Part shown: positions 34,331 to 45,722 of the stretch, in pieces | How positions within the stretch are numbered: position 1 is the stretch's first letter | Layout: the number at the start of each line of letters is the position of its first letter | NCBI GenBank assembly: GCA_003024785.1 | Contig: PUQB01000344.1 | Location: 1-64,000, forward strand | Source of the DNA: Selaginella tamariscina | Taxonomy: Eukaryota; Streptophyta; Lycopodiopsida; Selaginellales; Selaginellaceae | Reading direction: 5' to 3' | Length of the DNA stretch: 64,000 nt | Notes under the pieces: generated by a model | The model's input: the letters and a program-made list of their open reading frames with translations, nothing else | Told to the model about the DNA's origin: nothing | Databases searched by the model: none | Position numbers and translations under genes: made by a program

Positions 34331-37300
34331 AAACACTTTCATAAGACATAACAAGTTAGTTTGTTTTGGCTTACAAACTGAGCCTTATAAAGTGGATCTC
34401 GTGAGAGTCTGCACATTATTAAAATTTTTTCTTTTTTACTTTAAAGGTATGAAATTGGGTTAATACAAGATTCAATATCAGTTTCAGCAATAGTGTTTAA
34501 ATGGGGAAAGACTTTTGTTCGAATGTGAGTCTTTAACTTCAAAAAAAGGGCATATTTAAACATAAGAATGAATACTACATTCTGATAGAAAGTAGTTCTC
34601 AATATAATGCATGTTTTTGAGAGTGTAATTCAAAAAGTAAGTTATGATCTTGAATTTATGATATGATGAAAAGTCGGGTATTAATCTATGATAAATATGT
34701 TAAGCAGTTGGTTTGAAAATGCAATGTAGTCAACATATTGTTGAATGTTTATAATGTTTTGATAATGCTAGCTACAAGTAATATAAGGTGGAATAATTTG
34801 CTAAGTTCAAGTCTATTGATTTGGATAAGTATACAAGTTACTTATAAGCTTGTACTCTATATTCAAATTAATTAGCTCAACTAACTCGATATGGAGTTGT
34901 CTCATGTGGAATCATAAAAAGGAGATAGAAATTTATGATAGTAGAAGGAATTAATATTGCACTCCTATTGGTGCATTTTGGGGTAGATGATGTGACATAC
35001 TAGAAACAGTAATGTTAAAAACATACGTTTACATTTTAATTTATTAAATATTGAAGAACTTGCATAGTGAAGGCATTGGCGCACACTTGTGCATTTTCAT
35101 TGTTAACTCTTTACACTTGAAATTTGTAACGTTGTTTGCATTATAGGGGTAAGCTCTTGAACTTACTAAGTTTGATAGCTTATGTTTGGTGTTCGATGAG
35201 CTAGAAATAGTCGAATATTCATTTTAGATGTTTAAGTGCATGTACTAGTTGATGTTCAGTTGGATTTAAAAGTTGATGTTGGTTTGCAGTATCAATTTTA
35301 TTTTGAAGTCAAATATGGTTATTGAAAAGATTGATTTCTCGACTTTACATCATGGTCGCAATGTGGGCAGAGAACATACAAAATATATAGCTTCAGTCCT
35401 TTGAAATATCAAAAAATAAGATTTTTCTTGACTAATGTTCATTGAATTCAGTTCTTAAGAAGATGGTTAATGATTGTGATTTAAGATTCTTAACGTATAA
35501 TTCAATATTTAGTTCGAGAATATGAGATTTTCTATCACCTCATTTGTTAAGATATTTATACTTTAAACTTTAAAAGTATTTATAATATTTTATATAAGAT
35601 TGGTTACGAATGACTTGCCAAAGTATGGTATAATATTTGTTGAATGTTAATACTAAAACACTTAATATTAAAACTTGGTTTTGATCACATGAAATCACCA
35701 TAATCATGAGATAAAAAGACTCAAAAAGGAGATTTAAGTATAACACTTTGATAAGATAATAATACCTTAGTATTGTAACTTGGAAACACGATTTTTAAGT
35801 TAATTGATAAATGAGGGGTTTCTTAATACATTGCTTAGGGAGCAATGTGTTGCTTTGGGGGATTGTTAGATGTTCAAAATAAATGATGTATCTTAGTTCG
35901 ACATACTAAATTAGATATCTTGCTCATGTGTTGGGAGTTTTGTTGAATTATGAAATATAACTAAAACATGAGGTTACTATGGCATTTTGGTGTCATGATA
36001 ACATTAGTGTGAAAATTGATATCTTACTAAATCAATTAAATAAACAAGGTGCATGTTCATAATTTCTCGTAATCCCTAAACGGTTCCTTGAAATATTGAA
36101 ATAGCATTATATTTTCATTTAAAAACTGAAGTTTAATTCGTATCAACTAAGTCAATGTCCATATTACAGTTTTTACATTTTAATAAATTAATACGATTGT
36201 AAAGTCATATTTACTAATATAACAACTTATTGGTAAACTTAAGATTTGAACGTTAGGCGATCATTATTAATTCAAAAGTATTAATATGAAAATCACAATT
36301 GTTTATGGAATAGGAATTAATTTAAAGTTGGTTGTCAAAAACACTAATTCCTTGAATTTGGTGAAAATGTTATACTTCAATATAGTGTTGGAGAACATTT
36401 ACATAATCAATTTGAGATTTGAAAATGAATATAATGTTACAAAGGTGTGCAGTATTACTAATTCAAAAAAACTCTTATCGGAGGAACTAAGTTTTGAAAT
36501 TCAATATTTGAACTTAATAAGAGAAGGAGTTAGGAATTATTGAATGAACCTAGTTGTTGTGCTCTTTGGAGAATGAATATAATAAAAACAAGTCAGTTGA
36601 GACACGTGATATCTAGAAATCGCTAGTTAAGGCATAGGTGGAGTTTCATGGTTTCCACATTAGTTTAATAGAAATGTATGTTAGCTTATATTTGCTCCTT
36701 AAATTGATCGATGTGTTAAAGAATATAAAATTGGTTGCAAAAGGTAAATGATAGTACTATGACACTTAATAGTAAATTTGACCTAAATTTGATTTTCATT
36801 AAAATAAATTTTTATCAATGACACACCAAGTGGATGGCAAACTTCAAGTTGTTATGTATATGTGTTCAATCATGTGCCTTTGGGATTGCCTCTGGCCAGA
36901 TTAACATGTTTATAAAGAATAAGGTTTCAAAAATAATACTCTTATATCAGAAAAAGCTTAATTCTGATGAAAGTCTTATTCATAGTCTGGCGTAGCTATA
37001 CACTAACAAGGGATAGGTATAGTAACAAACCCTTATGCAAGGGGTAATGAGAAACATCGAGGGATGCATAAATGTGATGCTATAATATCATAACATGTGG
37101 AGATGTGGAATCATTGGAAATCATGGAAATGCAAAGACATTTGAGATAGACTCAAAGTGCTTATTATGTACTTGAGGATAGGGTCATCAACTACATTTTG
37201 TTAGGAAATAAAGTAAGGCTTTATTTCTTATTAACCTAGGGGATGACAATCAATATAAACTAGAAGCCTTTAATATAAATTTTAGTTAAGTAAAGAAATT

Positions 37301-37658
37301 AACCATTATATTATCTGTGTTAAGTGATAAACTTTGTAAACATACAAAAGTCTTCATGTGACTTTATGTCGTAGGTAGTGCCTCGGGTAGTTGAGTTTAT
37401 GACTCAATGAACAACGATTTGAAGTACTTGGCTTCGCAATGTAAGGGGGTAATGAAAATTATATGAACTTTTTGTTAACTCCACATAGAGTGATATGTTA
37501 ATTTTTTGTTAATTTTATTTAATATTATCTAGTCTTGAAGTTTTGTTAACTCCACAGAGTGATATGTTAGTTTTGGTTAATTTTGTTTAATATTATCTAG
37601 TCTTGAAGTTAGCATTATCTATTAACAAGGATGTTAACATTTTAAAAAGCGGGGAGTG
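34331..37658. other. Interior of the 31-40 kb complex, no recognisable protein
   Basis: Moderately AT-rich; an 85-codon open frame at 36,286-36,543 has no recognisable family. A 74-bp tandem duplication lies at about 37,472-37,615. No gag, protease, integrase or reverse transcriptase motif seen. Confidence 0.5.
37472..37615. repeat. Two-copy tandem repeat of about 74 bp
   Basis: 'AATATTATCTAGTCTTGAAG' ends both units and 'GAGTGATATGTTA' occurs in both; it lies just before the purine-rich tract at 37,645. Confidence 0.9.
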
Positions 37659-40062
37659 TGTCATAGTTTTTATTATGACTTGTCTTTACTTTGGACGTTA
37701 ATTATGACTACTGAACTATATTAACAAGCCCTAGGTGTTGTAAGAAACAAGCCCGCTTAGTACTTGGGTATCTAGTGATGGTTTAGCTAGGTGTTACTAA
37801 GTATTTACAAAAAACTATGGGCAAAGCTAGCACTTCATTAGAAAACTCTTACTCCCTTTTTTTGTCTTGGTTGGGTTATAATTAGTTTCACTAGTTCGGC
37901 ATGTCAGATATGGGTAGAAACACTCTAAGGTTGCACTAACCCCATGCCATAAACCCCTCAAGTTAGGGCTTAGGGGTTTAATAGTCATTAGTTAAACTCA
38001 CCAAGTATTTCCTATTGAGAATGATATTCCATGCTAACCCACTTTAGGGTTCATAACTGAGCTCATTATTTTCTATTGGTGCAAGCTCTAACTTGTATCA
38101 TAAAGACACAATCTTTGTTGTGTTGCCTCAACTTCTAAATGATAGGGTTACGTCCCACCTTTTACCCTTAATATTGGTGAATTTGCACTCTTGTTAAAAT
38201 ACATTTTCTAAGGGTCAGAGGTTGAGGCATGGCTCCAACCTCCTCCTCCACATTAAGTTGGGAGTAACACTCACATATAAGTAGGCACATCTGTCCTTAT
38301 TCAACTGTGGACATGGGATCTCAGCTGACAAGTTTTTTTTCTCAAGTTCCTAAAAGTTCATAAAGGGGTTCTAGAGTTGACGTTTGTAAGCCACGTTCGT
38401 GGCACCATGTGTAACTCTTAAATTTGAGGGCTATGGTGAGATAGCTTAAATTTGAAAATAATGTTATATGAAGATGTAACATTATTAAATGGCACATATA
38501 CAATGCGAGGCACGCCCTTTGGGTTGTCTCATGGTTTAATACTGAGGGATTGGATACTCTAACAAATAGGCATGCTTGTGCTTACATCAAGGTGCTAAGC
38601 CTTAAGCATTAAGTAGGTCTTAACTGGGTGTTTTTTGGCACACTTTGGCTAGGGGGTGTTCTCCTTGGATCTAAGGGTTGAACAACTAAACTCATTACAC
38701 TCGTGTTTGTCTATGGCACACACTCGCGTCCTCACTAAGTACTAGCCCAAGTTATGACTTTGCCACTTAAAGCCTTATGGGTTAGTCGTGGTCAGGGAAC
38801 CCTTGTCACCTAAAGAGATTGTATACTCAGATAAGGGTGAGAGATAAGTCATGATGCCTTAGCTCTATCATGGGGTTATGTACAAGGCATGTATCCGTAA
38901 TGGAGCTGAGCATGAGCTTATCTAGGTCTCTTGGTCTTGGGACAAGATCTTAAAGTCTACTCAGATTATCCTCTAAGGTTTGTGGGATAGTCGTTTTAAG
39001 GTCTTATGCCAATTTTGGCATTTAAGTCAAACTCTTGTGATTGTCTTGAAAAACTTAACGTTGCTCACATAGGTGTTGATGATAATGGCCATTTGATAAC
39101 CAGTGTTGTCATGTGTTGATAGGGTGTGTCTTGGGCGTTGTACATGTGTCATCTAACTTAGTGTAACATGTTTATGTGACACTATTTTCCAAGATATAAG
39201 TTATTTCATCATGGCCCTCAAAGTTAGCTACACCTGGTGCCAAGAACGTGGCTTGCAGATGCCTTCTTATGAACTCTTAAGGAACATGGTAATGAGAACC
39301 TACTTATCAAGATCCCATGCTCACAATTGGATAAGGCATGACAAGGTTCACACTGTGAGTCAAGATGCTTGCCTTACTTAGTTATCAGTGCTACTTTTAG
39401 CTTGGCATAGCAGAGGAAGTTAGAGATAAGCCTCAACCTCTAACTTAGTGGAACATGTACTCTAATTAGACTTCTCAGTGTGCGATTGGGTTATCAGATG
39501 AAAGAAGTCAGTTAATCCCATGGATGTGGCGTACCATAGCATAATAGTGTGGATTCGGGTGTGACATACCTTTATGTGCTAAAGTTACAATGACACAAAG
39601 GATGTGCCTTAATGAAGCTCATGCTAGTGACGAAGAAGAAACTAGACACTTCTCAGTCTTTGGCATGCTTTTCCCATACCACTTTACTTACCCTCTTTAT
39701 TTTCTTGTTTTATAAAGTGGGCTGCCTAACGACCACCAACCCCTAAACCTTATCCATAGTTTTTTATTTTGTAAAGTTGGTTGCAATGGAATATTGTTCT
39801 TAAGAAAATAATACTTAGTAAATTCTGACACGTCAAACTCATTTTAACCAATCACTAATCTAATTGAGACACAAAAGACAAAGGAGCTAGCTTCGTTTAA
39901 GTTTCTTGTAAATAATTAATGACACTTGACTAGACTATTATTAAATACATTATGAATTAAATGGACTTATTTCTTTTTATATATAGGGCTCATCAACATA
40001 ATTTGCTAAGTAACATAATTAGCTTTAAAAATAAAAGTGGTTATAATAAAAACTATGACATA
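37659..40062 (+). repeat. Right repeat copy, bounded by 21-bp inverted ends
   Basis: Begins TGTGTCATAGTTTTTATTAT and ends with the near-exact complement (ATAATAAAAACTATGACA). Contains inverted arms 38,200-38,530 and 39,125-39,470, e.g. 'GCCACGTTCGTGGCACCA' against the complement of 'TGGTGCCAAGAACGTGGC'. No gene. Confidence 0.7.
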
Positions 40063-40372
40063 TATTCTTAAACATTTTATCACGTAAATATTAAGGGTGT
40101 TATGCACTTGGATTAAGTGTGAAACACCCATTTACCTCTTCGTATCATCATCATAAATTAGATCAGGTCACTTTCACACACAAGTGCAAATGTATCACTT
40201 TATGATAAACAAAAATAGAGTTTGGTATAAACAACAATACTTAATACTTTGGTTTCGTGTTTGTTTATTGAGTTGCAGTTTGACTCTGCAGAAAATCTAG
40301 CCCATGCATACAAGCTTATGTATATTTGGGAGTTCATCTCATAGTAAATCTCCTCTTGTTTCACACTTGCAC
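40063..40372. other. Short AT-rich spacer
   Basis: No feature recognised between the repeat complex and the PPR remnant. Confidence 0.5.
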
Positions 40373-41960
40373 TCACCTATGACATGGTTCCATGACAATA
40401 TGTTCCTGTGGCATCCTTTCAAACATCGCATGGTTGAGATGCCCATTGCGGACATATATCTCCACTAACGCATTGAATGACACCACATTCCAGCTGGGTA
40501 TATCCCCGAAGACTATCATGGAGGCCTCGATATGCCCATCTAGTGCATACGTCTGCGCCAGTGTGTTCAACGACACCACGTTCCTCTCCGGCATTCTCAT
40601 AAAGACTTGCTTGGCTCCGTGTAGATCCCCGTTTTGGGCATACGCTGCAATGAGTGCATTCCAGGAGAGTACGTCCCGCTTGCTCATTACGTGGAACACT
40701 TCTTTCGCACTCTCTTTGTCACCACTCTCACCGTACCCGGTTAGAACTGCATTGTATGACACAAGTGCGGTCCTAGCTCTCTAGCTTCGTCCAGCTTCTT
40801 GTTCAGTACGAGTGCTACGATCATGTTCATAAGAGAGAACATGTCCCAAGTCAGCATTCTGTCGAATGCCTCCTTTGCATCATCTAGATACCCCACCCTC
40901 GGCAACAGCATTCCATGAAAGAACATCTCTATGAGGAAGTGCATCGAACAGCGACCCTGCGTTGGAGAGTCTTCCCTCGTCTGAAAATGCCTTGATCATT
41001 GCGTTCCATGGAAAAGAGTCCCACTGGGGCATTCTGTGGAAGAGGTTCCAAGCGTCTTCCAGATGCCCGGATCCGGCATTTGCAGTGAGCATTGCGGTCC
41101 TGTGCTCCAGCTGCCCGTGCAACAAACAGCTTCCCAGTTCGGCATTCTCTCCAGAAGCTCTCTCCCGTGTAACAGATGTCCATTCTAGGCAAGTGCTTGA
41201 ATCATGGCATTCCACAAGATATACCATTGAAGTCCAGGGCATGGTGTGAAACAAAAGCTCAGCTTCCCGCAAATGCCCGTTCTGGGCATCTGCTACAAAG
41301 AGCAGAAGAGGTTCCTCACAGAACGGTCTTGTGGGAGTGAATTTGGCCATGGATTTGCCTGCCTCTCCTGAGGTTCTTTGATTTGGTACATGAACTGGGA
41401 GCTCCGCGGTGCCCAAGTTGCTCTCCACCTGTGTACCTCGTAACAGCATTCCATAGCGGCATTGCAACGAGGGATTCGAATGCCATAGAAAGCGGGTGTC
41501 ACAAGAACAGGTACGTTGCACACTCTGATATCCATGTACAGAACATGTGGGAGAATGCAAGACGCTCGGGGAGTGTCTGAGAATACGCTCCAGCGTGATG
41601 TTGTCTCCCAGAATGTCTTATTACTTGGATACGTGGAGAATCGGGTGGCCTTGGAAATGTTCAACAGCATAGACTGTACACCCAACGGTGTTACGTTACT
41701 TGCTGCTTTCAAGGCATTGGCAGCACTGGCGAGTGATGGCAAACTGGACTGACCATTCATAGACACTCTAGAGTGTGTGGCTCTGACAGAAACGAAGCAA
41801 ATCGGAAGCAATACGCAAACTCTTCATAAGTAACATCTTCGCGGTACTGTGGCTGTCAAAATAGGGAGCGCAGCTTCGAAATAACTATCCGGAGATCATC
41901 ATCCTTGCACCTCCCTGTCACCAACTCAATGAATCGTTTATCTGAATATAGGCATTTAGC
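40373..41960 (-). pseudogene. PLS-type PPR gene remnant with inverted middle segment
   Basis: PPR proteins bind organellar RNA, often for editing or splicing. On the minus strand, 41,350-40,373 encodes about nine degenerate S-type repeats: 'DSFPWNAMIKAFSDEGRL', 'RDVLSWNALIAAYAQNGDLH', 'RNVVSLNTLAQTYALDGHIE', 'WNVVSFNALVEIYVRNGHLN', ending in a stop at 40,373. Frames change several times. Between about 41,450 and 41,752 the PPR sequence is on the PLUS strand: 'IESGCHKNRYVAH', 'LISMYRTCGRMQDARGV', 'LQRDVVSQNVLLLGYV', 'PNGVTLLAAFKALAAL'. The minus strand at 41,850-41,765 may encode an N-terminal piece ('VTYEEFAYCFRFASFLSEP'). Order and orientation fit one minus-strand gene with an inverted internal segment. 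No DYW domain seen. Confidence 0.78.
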
Positions 41961-42288
41961 CTTCTTCCAACCATATCACCAGAATATTTACAGTTCTTTC
42001 AGTGAACTTGGCCTTCCACTACAATGTAAATGAGCACATAGAGAATGCTCTCCAGCTTTATGAAAACGGTATGCTTCTGTCTTACTAGTACACCGTAGGA
42101 CATAAACATAAGTGTTCCAGAAGAGCGGTCCCTGTAACAAGTTGAAGCAGATCCCCAAGTCGATCAAACATGTCTTAAAAGGGTTCCATGCGTAGACGAT
42201 GTTGCCATACGAGATGTCTCCCGCACAAGACCTAACATGTTAACGAGATGTCTCCCGCAACCCATCCCTTTTCTGAAAGCTCCCCCAC
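41961..42288. other. Unassigned region upstream of PPR remnant
   Basis: Less AT-rich than gaps elsewhere; minus-strand fragments such as 'YGNIVYAWNPFKTCLIDLG' are open but not recognised. Possibly more of the PPR gene. Confidence 0.35.
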
Positions 42289-42525
42289 ACACGCAATCTG
42301 AAAACTGTATATATACACCTTAGTCTTTGCAACGTACGTGTGCGTGCGTGCTTGTGTTCATAGAGATACAGTGTATATATATACACAAATAATATGTACG
42401 TAAACAGATACAGTATATGCCTGTGTTGATAGATATATAGATGCACACATAAACATATACACTGAATCTTTCCTTATAAAAACAAATTCGGTGAGCAATA
42501 TATATAGATGGATACACAAATTACA

Positions 42526-42578
<53 letters not shown>

Positions 42579-42713
42579 ATATATATATATATATTATATA
42601 TATATAATATTATACACTATGAGCCATGGACTTTTCTGATTTGGTGAGTGTGTTGATAGAAATAATAGAAACACACGCACGCTCAAATACACATACACAC
42701 ACATTGCGTACCT
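42289..42713 (-). repeat. Intron-like repeat, copy 2 (matches 30,755-31,123)
   Basis: Same sequence as copy 1 with an added (CA)n(TA)n tract at 42,522-42,612. On the minus strand it starts with GTACGC after an exon-like end and finishes with CAGTTTTCAG, so it may be a real intron. Confidence 0.85.
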
Positions 42714-42955
42714 CAGATAATGGATACTTTAGTGGCCTTTGGCCCATAAAACAGAAAGTTCCTCCCATGCAAGGTGACTGTAAATTGGTAAAGGAGGCTG
42801 ACATCATCCCCATACGAGTTGTACACTGTATATGTTCCTCGTGCAAATCCAATCTACATGTGTCTAAGTACACGCACGCACGCACACACCTTGGGAGAAT
42901 TATAATCGTACGTCGTTGTGACTTTGTCATCAAAACAGTTATACCTGGCTTGCAA
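42714..42955 (-). other. Unrecognised exon pair on the minus strand
   Basis: One piece (42,952-42,894) reads 'RYNCFDDKVTTTYDYNSPK' up to a GTGTGT donor. After a (TGCG)n-rich 40-odd base gap an AG is followed by 'IGFARGTYTVYNSYGDD', 'VSLLYQFTVTLHGRNFLFYG' and 'PKATKVS', ending at a GTACGC donor at 42,713. Reading is coherent across the putative splice, but no start, stop or family is recognised. It may be a fragment of a host gene moved here with the adjoining intron-like repeat. Confidence 0.4.
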
Positions 42956-43729
42956 TAAAGATATGATATTCAAAGGTAAACTAATGGTAAACTAGCTCTC
43001 TTTTAATTGAAAAAATTGTAGTGGCTTGTGGTCTTTACTCATACTATCAAAATATATTGATAACTAATATTGTTTCAGGAACCCGGGTAATTGATAAGAT
43101 TGAAGTAAAAATAATAGATTTAAATAAAGTTTAATATTATAAACAAAATAAATACAATGTACTATATTTAAAATATTTAAGTAATGCTTTTAAGAGTTTT
43201 ACCTGAATTGTTTTACAAAAAAAACTTTAGTAATAACTACACATGCTTGTTACATGGACCACTAAACTTACACACACACACACACACATCAATGTGTGTG
43301 TGTGTCTCTGTTCTATTCATAACGTATTATTTCTAAATTAAAAGTTTTAATTTGTTTAACCACGTCTATAAAACTAATAATATGAATTGTTATTAATGCA
43401 AGAATAAAATGAAATTAAACCATCCTTTTATTACTATTTATTTCACTAGAATACCTATTAAAACCTTGAGGGAGAGATTATTTTTTACTATAAATCAAAT
43501 TTAATAGTGATATATCCTTAAAATATATTATATCATCCAATAATTAATGCACTATTAATTGAAGTTTATTATTCACATATTTATGTAAAGATGGTATAAA
43601 TATAAGCCATAGTTTTGCATAAACTTATATGCATTATATTATATTGTACGTATATATATGAAAAGAAAATCATGCAGATATCTGCACGTGAAAAAGCCTA
43701 AAATAAAAAATAAAAATAAAAAAACCCAC
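42956..43729. other. AT-rich 3' flank of GSH1
   Basis: Contains (CA)n...(TG)n near 43,267-43,303. No gene. Confidence 0.55.
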
Positions 43730-45479
43730 CTAATAAAGCAACTCCTGGAAAACAGGATCCACACTCCCCTGCCATTCCCCATTATACAAATCCAGTAGCT
43801 TCTCTGCAGGAGTAACACCAGTTCTCACAATCTCATGTATATCGTTCAAAAACCCTGCTTCCTTATATCCTCTCTTTTCTAAACCCTCTTAGCCAGCTTA
43901 AACACCTCCTGAGCAACGTGCTTAACTAATCCGTCTCTAAACGGAGTGTTCAACCCCGTCTTCGGAACCTTAGCCCTTAACATTGCCCTTTCCCCTTCTG
44001 TCCAGTCCTTAACAAGCTCCATAGCGGCCCTTAATGACTCGTCATCATATAACAAACCGACCCAGAATGCAGGCAATGCACATAGCCTCTTCCACGGACC
44101 ACCATCAGCACCCCGCATTTCTATGTATCTCTTAAGACGTACCTCGGGAAATATCGTGGTTAAGTGATTCTCCCAGTCGTTAAGTGTAGGTAACTCCCCG
44201 GGAAGCATCGGGAGTTTCCCCTCTAGGAAGTCCCGAAAAGACTCCCCTGTACAATCTACGTACCTCTTGTTGCGATATACGAAGTACATTGGCACGTCAA
44301 GTGCGTATTCAGTGTACCTCTCGAAACTGAACCCGTCTTCGAAGACGAATGGTATATCCCCCGTCCGGTTACGGTCCACGTCCGTCCATATGTGACTCCT
44401 ATAGCTCAGGTACCCGTTTGGTTTGCCTTCTTTGAATGGAGAATTCGCAAAGATGGCTGTTGCAATCGGCTGAAGTGCGAGACCCACTCTGAACTTGTTA
44501 ATCATGTCTTCTTCCGAGGAGAAATCAAGGTTCACTTGTACAGTACACGTCCTGAACATCATGTCGAGTCCCAGAGTTCCCACCTTGGGCATGTAGTTTC
44601 GCATTATCTCGTACCTTCCCTTGGGCATCACATGCAATAATCAGTTTCATGTGTGTGTGCGTGTGTCTTACGTGTATACAGTTACACATCTGAACATGCA
44701 ATATATATGGCGTCTTATTGTATATGGTTACACCTTATGCATCTATACAATTACAAGATATGAGTGTTGTATCGTACCTTCCTTTGGGCATGACCGGGAT
44801 TTCATTAACTCTCCATTTGGGTTGGAAGCCGATGCCCATGAATCCTAAGCCAACTTCCTCAGCGACTGCCTTAACCTGGTAGAGATGAGAGTTCACTTCA
44901 GCACATGTTTGATGAAGTGTCTCAAGTGGTGCTCCACTAAGCTCGAATTGACCACCGGGCTCTAGTGAGATACTTTGCCCGTCCTGTTTGAGACCTACAC
45001 AGATTTTGGTACATAAATTTACGATCTATGTACACATGCATGTTGCATGCATGCATAGACATATATATACAGCACGCACACACGTGTGTGTATCTGGGTA
45101 TATATGTGTACAGATCTGCATACGTACCTATGATCTTATCGCCCTCCATTACTCGCTCCCAATTGAATCTCTCCGCAAGCCCTTCGAGCAGCTGTGAGAT
45201 TTGTTCATGGGTTAACGGACGAAGGGTGTCTATGTTGAAGCCGAACTTCTCATGTTCAGTACCGATCCGCCATTTGTTCTTGGGTTTGCACCCCGAAGCA
45301 AGGTAGTTGACGAGGTCAACCTTGGTCAACGGATCGGACCGGACTAGGGTTTCTTCGGCCGGAGGACTTGCGGCGACTACGGACAGCTTCCTACGTGTGG
45401 AGAACCTCGGCGCTACTATTCTCTGTGTGAATACAAACCTGTCGGGGAAATCGAGCCGGCTGCTCCACACAGCCGCCAT
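43730..45479 (-). CDS. GSH1: Glutamate-cysteine ligase, plastid (GSH1), three exons
   Basis: GSH1 joins glutamate and cysteine with ATP in the first, rate-limiting step of glutathione synthesis; the plant enzyme is plastid-targeted. Exon 1 (45,479-45,128) starts [17 protein letters not shown], a transit-peptide-like N-terminus, then '[19 protein letters not shown]' and '[13 protein letters not shown]'. Exon 2 (44,994-44,778) gives '[20 protein letters not shown]' and '[11 protein letters not shown]'. Exon 3 (44,614-43,730) gives '[20 protein letters not shown]', '[14 protein letters not shown]', '[20 protein letters not shown]' and ends '[12 protein letters not shown]'. About 485 codons against about 522 in Arabidopsis. 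An upstream in-frame ATG (MTDSQK, 45,497) is possible. One base is missing near 43,888 (AAGAGGGTTTAG; one more G restores '[12 protein letters not shown]'). Confidence 0.95.
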
Positions 45480-45707
45480 TTTCTGCGAATCTGTCATCGA
45501 AACGAAGCTCAGAATAGCGCAAAAAAGCACACATTTTTCAGGAAAAAGACGGAATTTTTTGCACAGATACAGAATCCATAGAAAACACATGACAACATCA
45601 TACAAAAACGCAGAAATCGATACAAATTATGATGTAAGTGCGGAAATACAGAAATTTGAATAACAGAGCGTACCTAACGAAGCACCGTGGGAGCTCAACG
45701 AAGCAAT

Positions 45708-45722
45708 GGAACCCTAGTTTAG
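45708..45722 (-). promoter_or_regulatory. Telo-box-like motif upstream of GSH1
   Basis: 'AACCCTAGTTTA' at about 45,710-45,721, some 230 bp upstream of the ATG. Confidence 0.35.

Larger units (their letters stand above)
31285..40062. mobile_element. Fossil LTR-like repeat complex with long direct and inverted repeats
   Basis: A GC-richer block amid AT-rich DNA. A region of about 1.9 kb (32,085-34,000) recurs in direct orientation at 37,700-39,130. Before the second copy is a purine tract (AAAAAGCGGGGAG, 37,645-37,657), like a polypurine tract, followed by TGTGTCATAG. The second copy appears to end at 40,062 with the inverted form CTATGACA. This suggests a 3' LTR of about 2.4 kb and a rearranged 5' LTR. 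Inverted arms occur on both sides. No gag or pol protein is recognisable in 34.3-37.65 kb. The copy is old, rearranged and broken. A non-LTR foldback origin is possible. Confidence 0.55.

Noticed and set aside
36286-36543. 85-codon ORF in the interior of the repeat complex
   Set aside because: AT-rich composition, no gag or pol motif; likely chance.
41293-41811. 172-codon minus-strand ORF
   Set aside because: Over 41,450-41,752 it is the shadow of PPR sequence on the plus strand.
42610-42933. 107-codon minus-strand ORF across the intron-like repeat
   Set aside because: Runs through a (TGCG)n tract and a donor site; the spliced reading in two other frames is more coherent.
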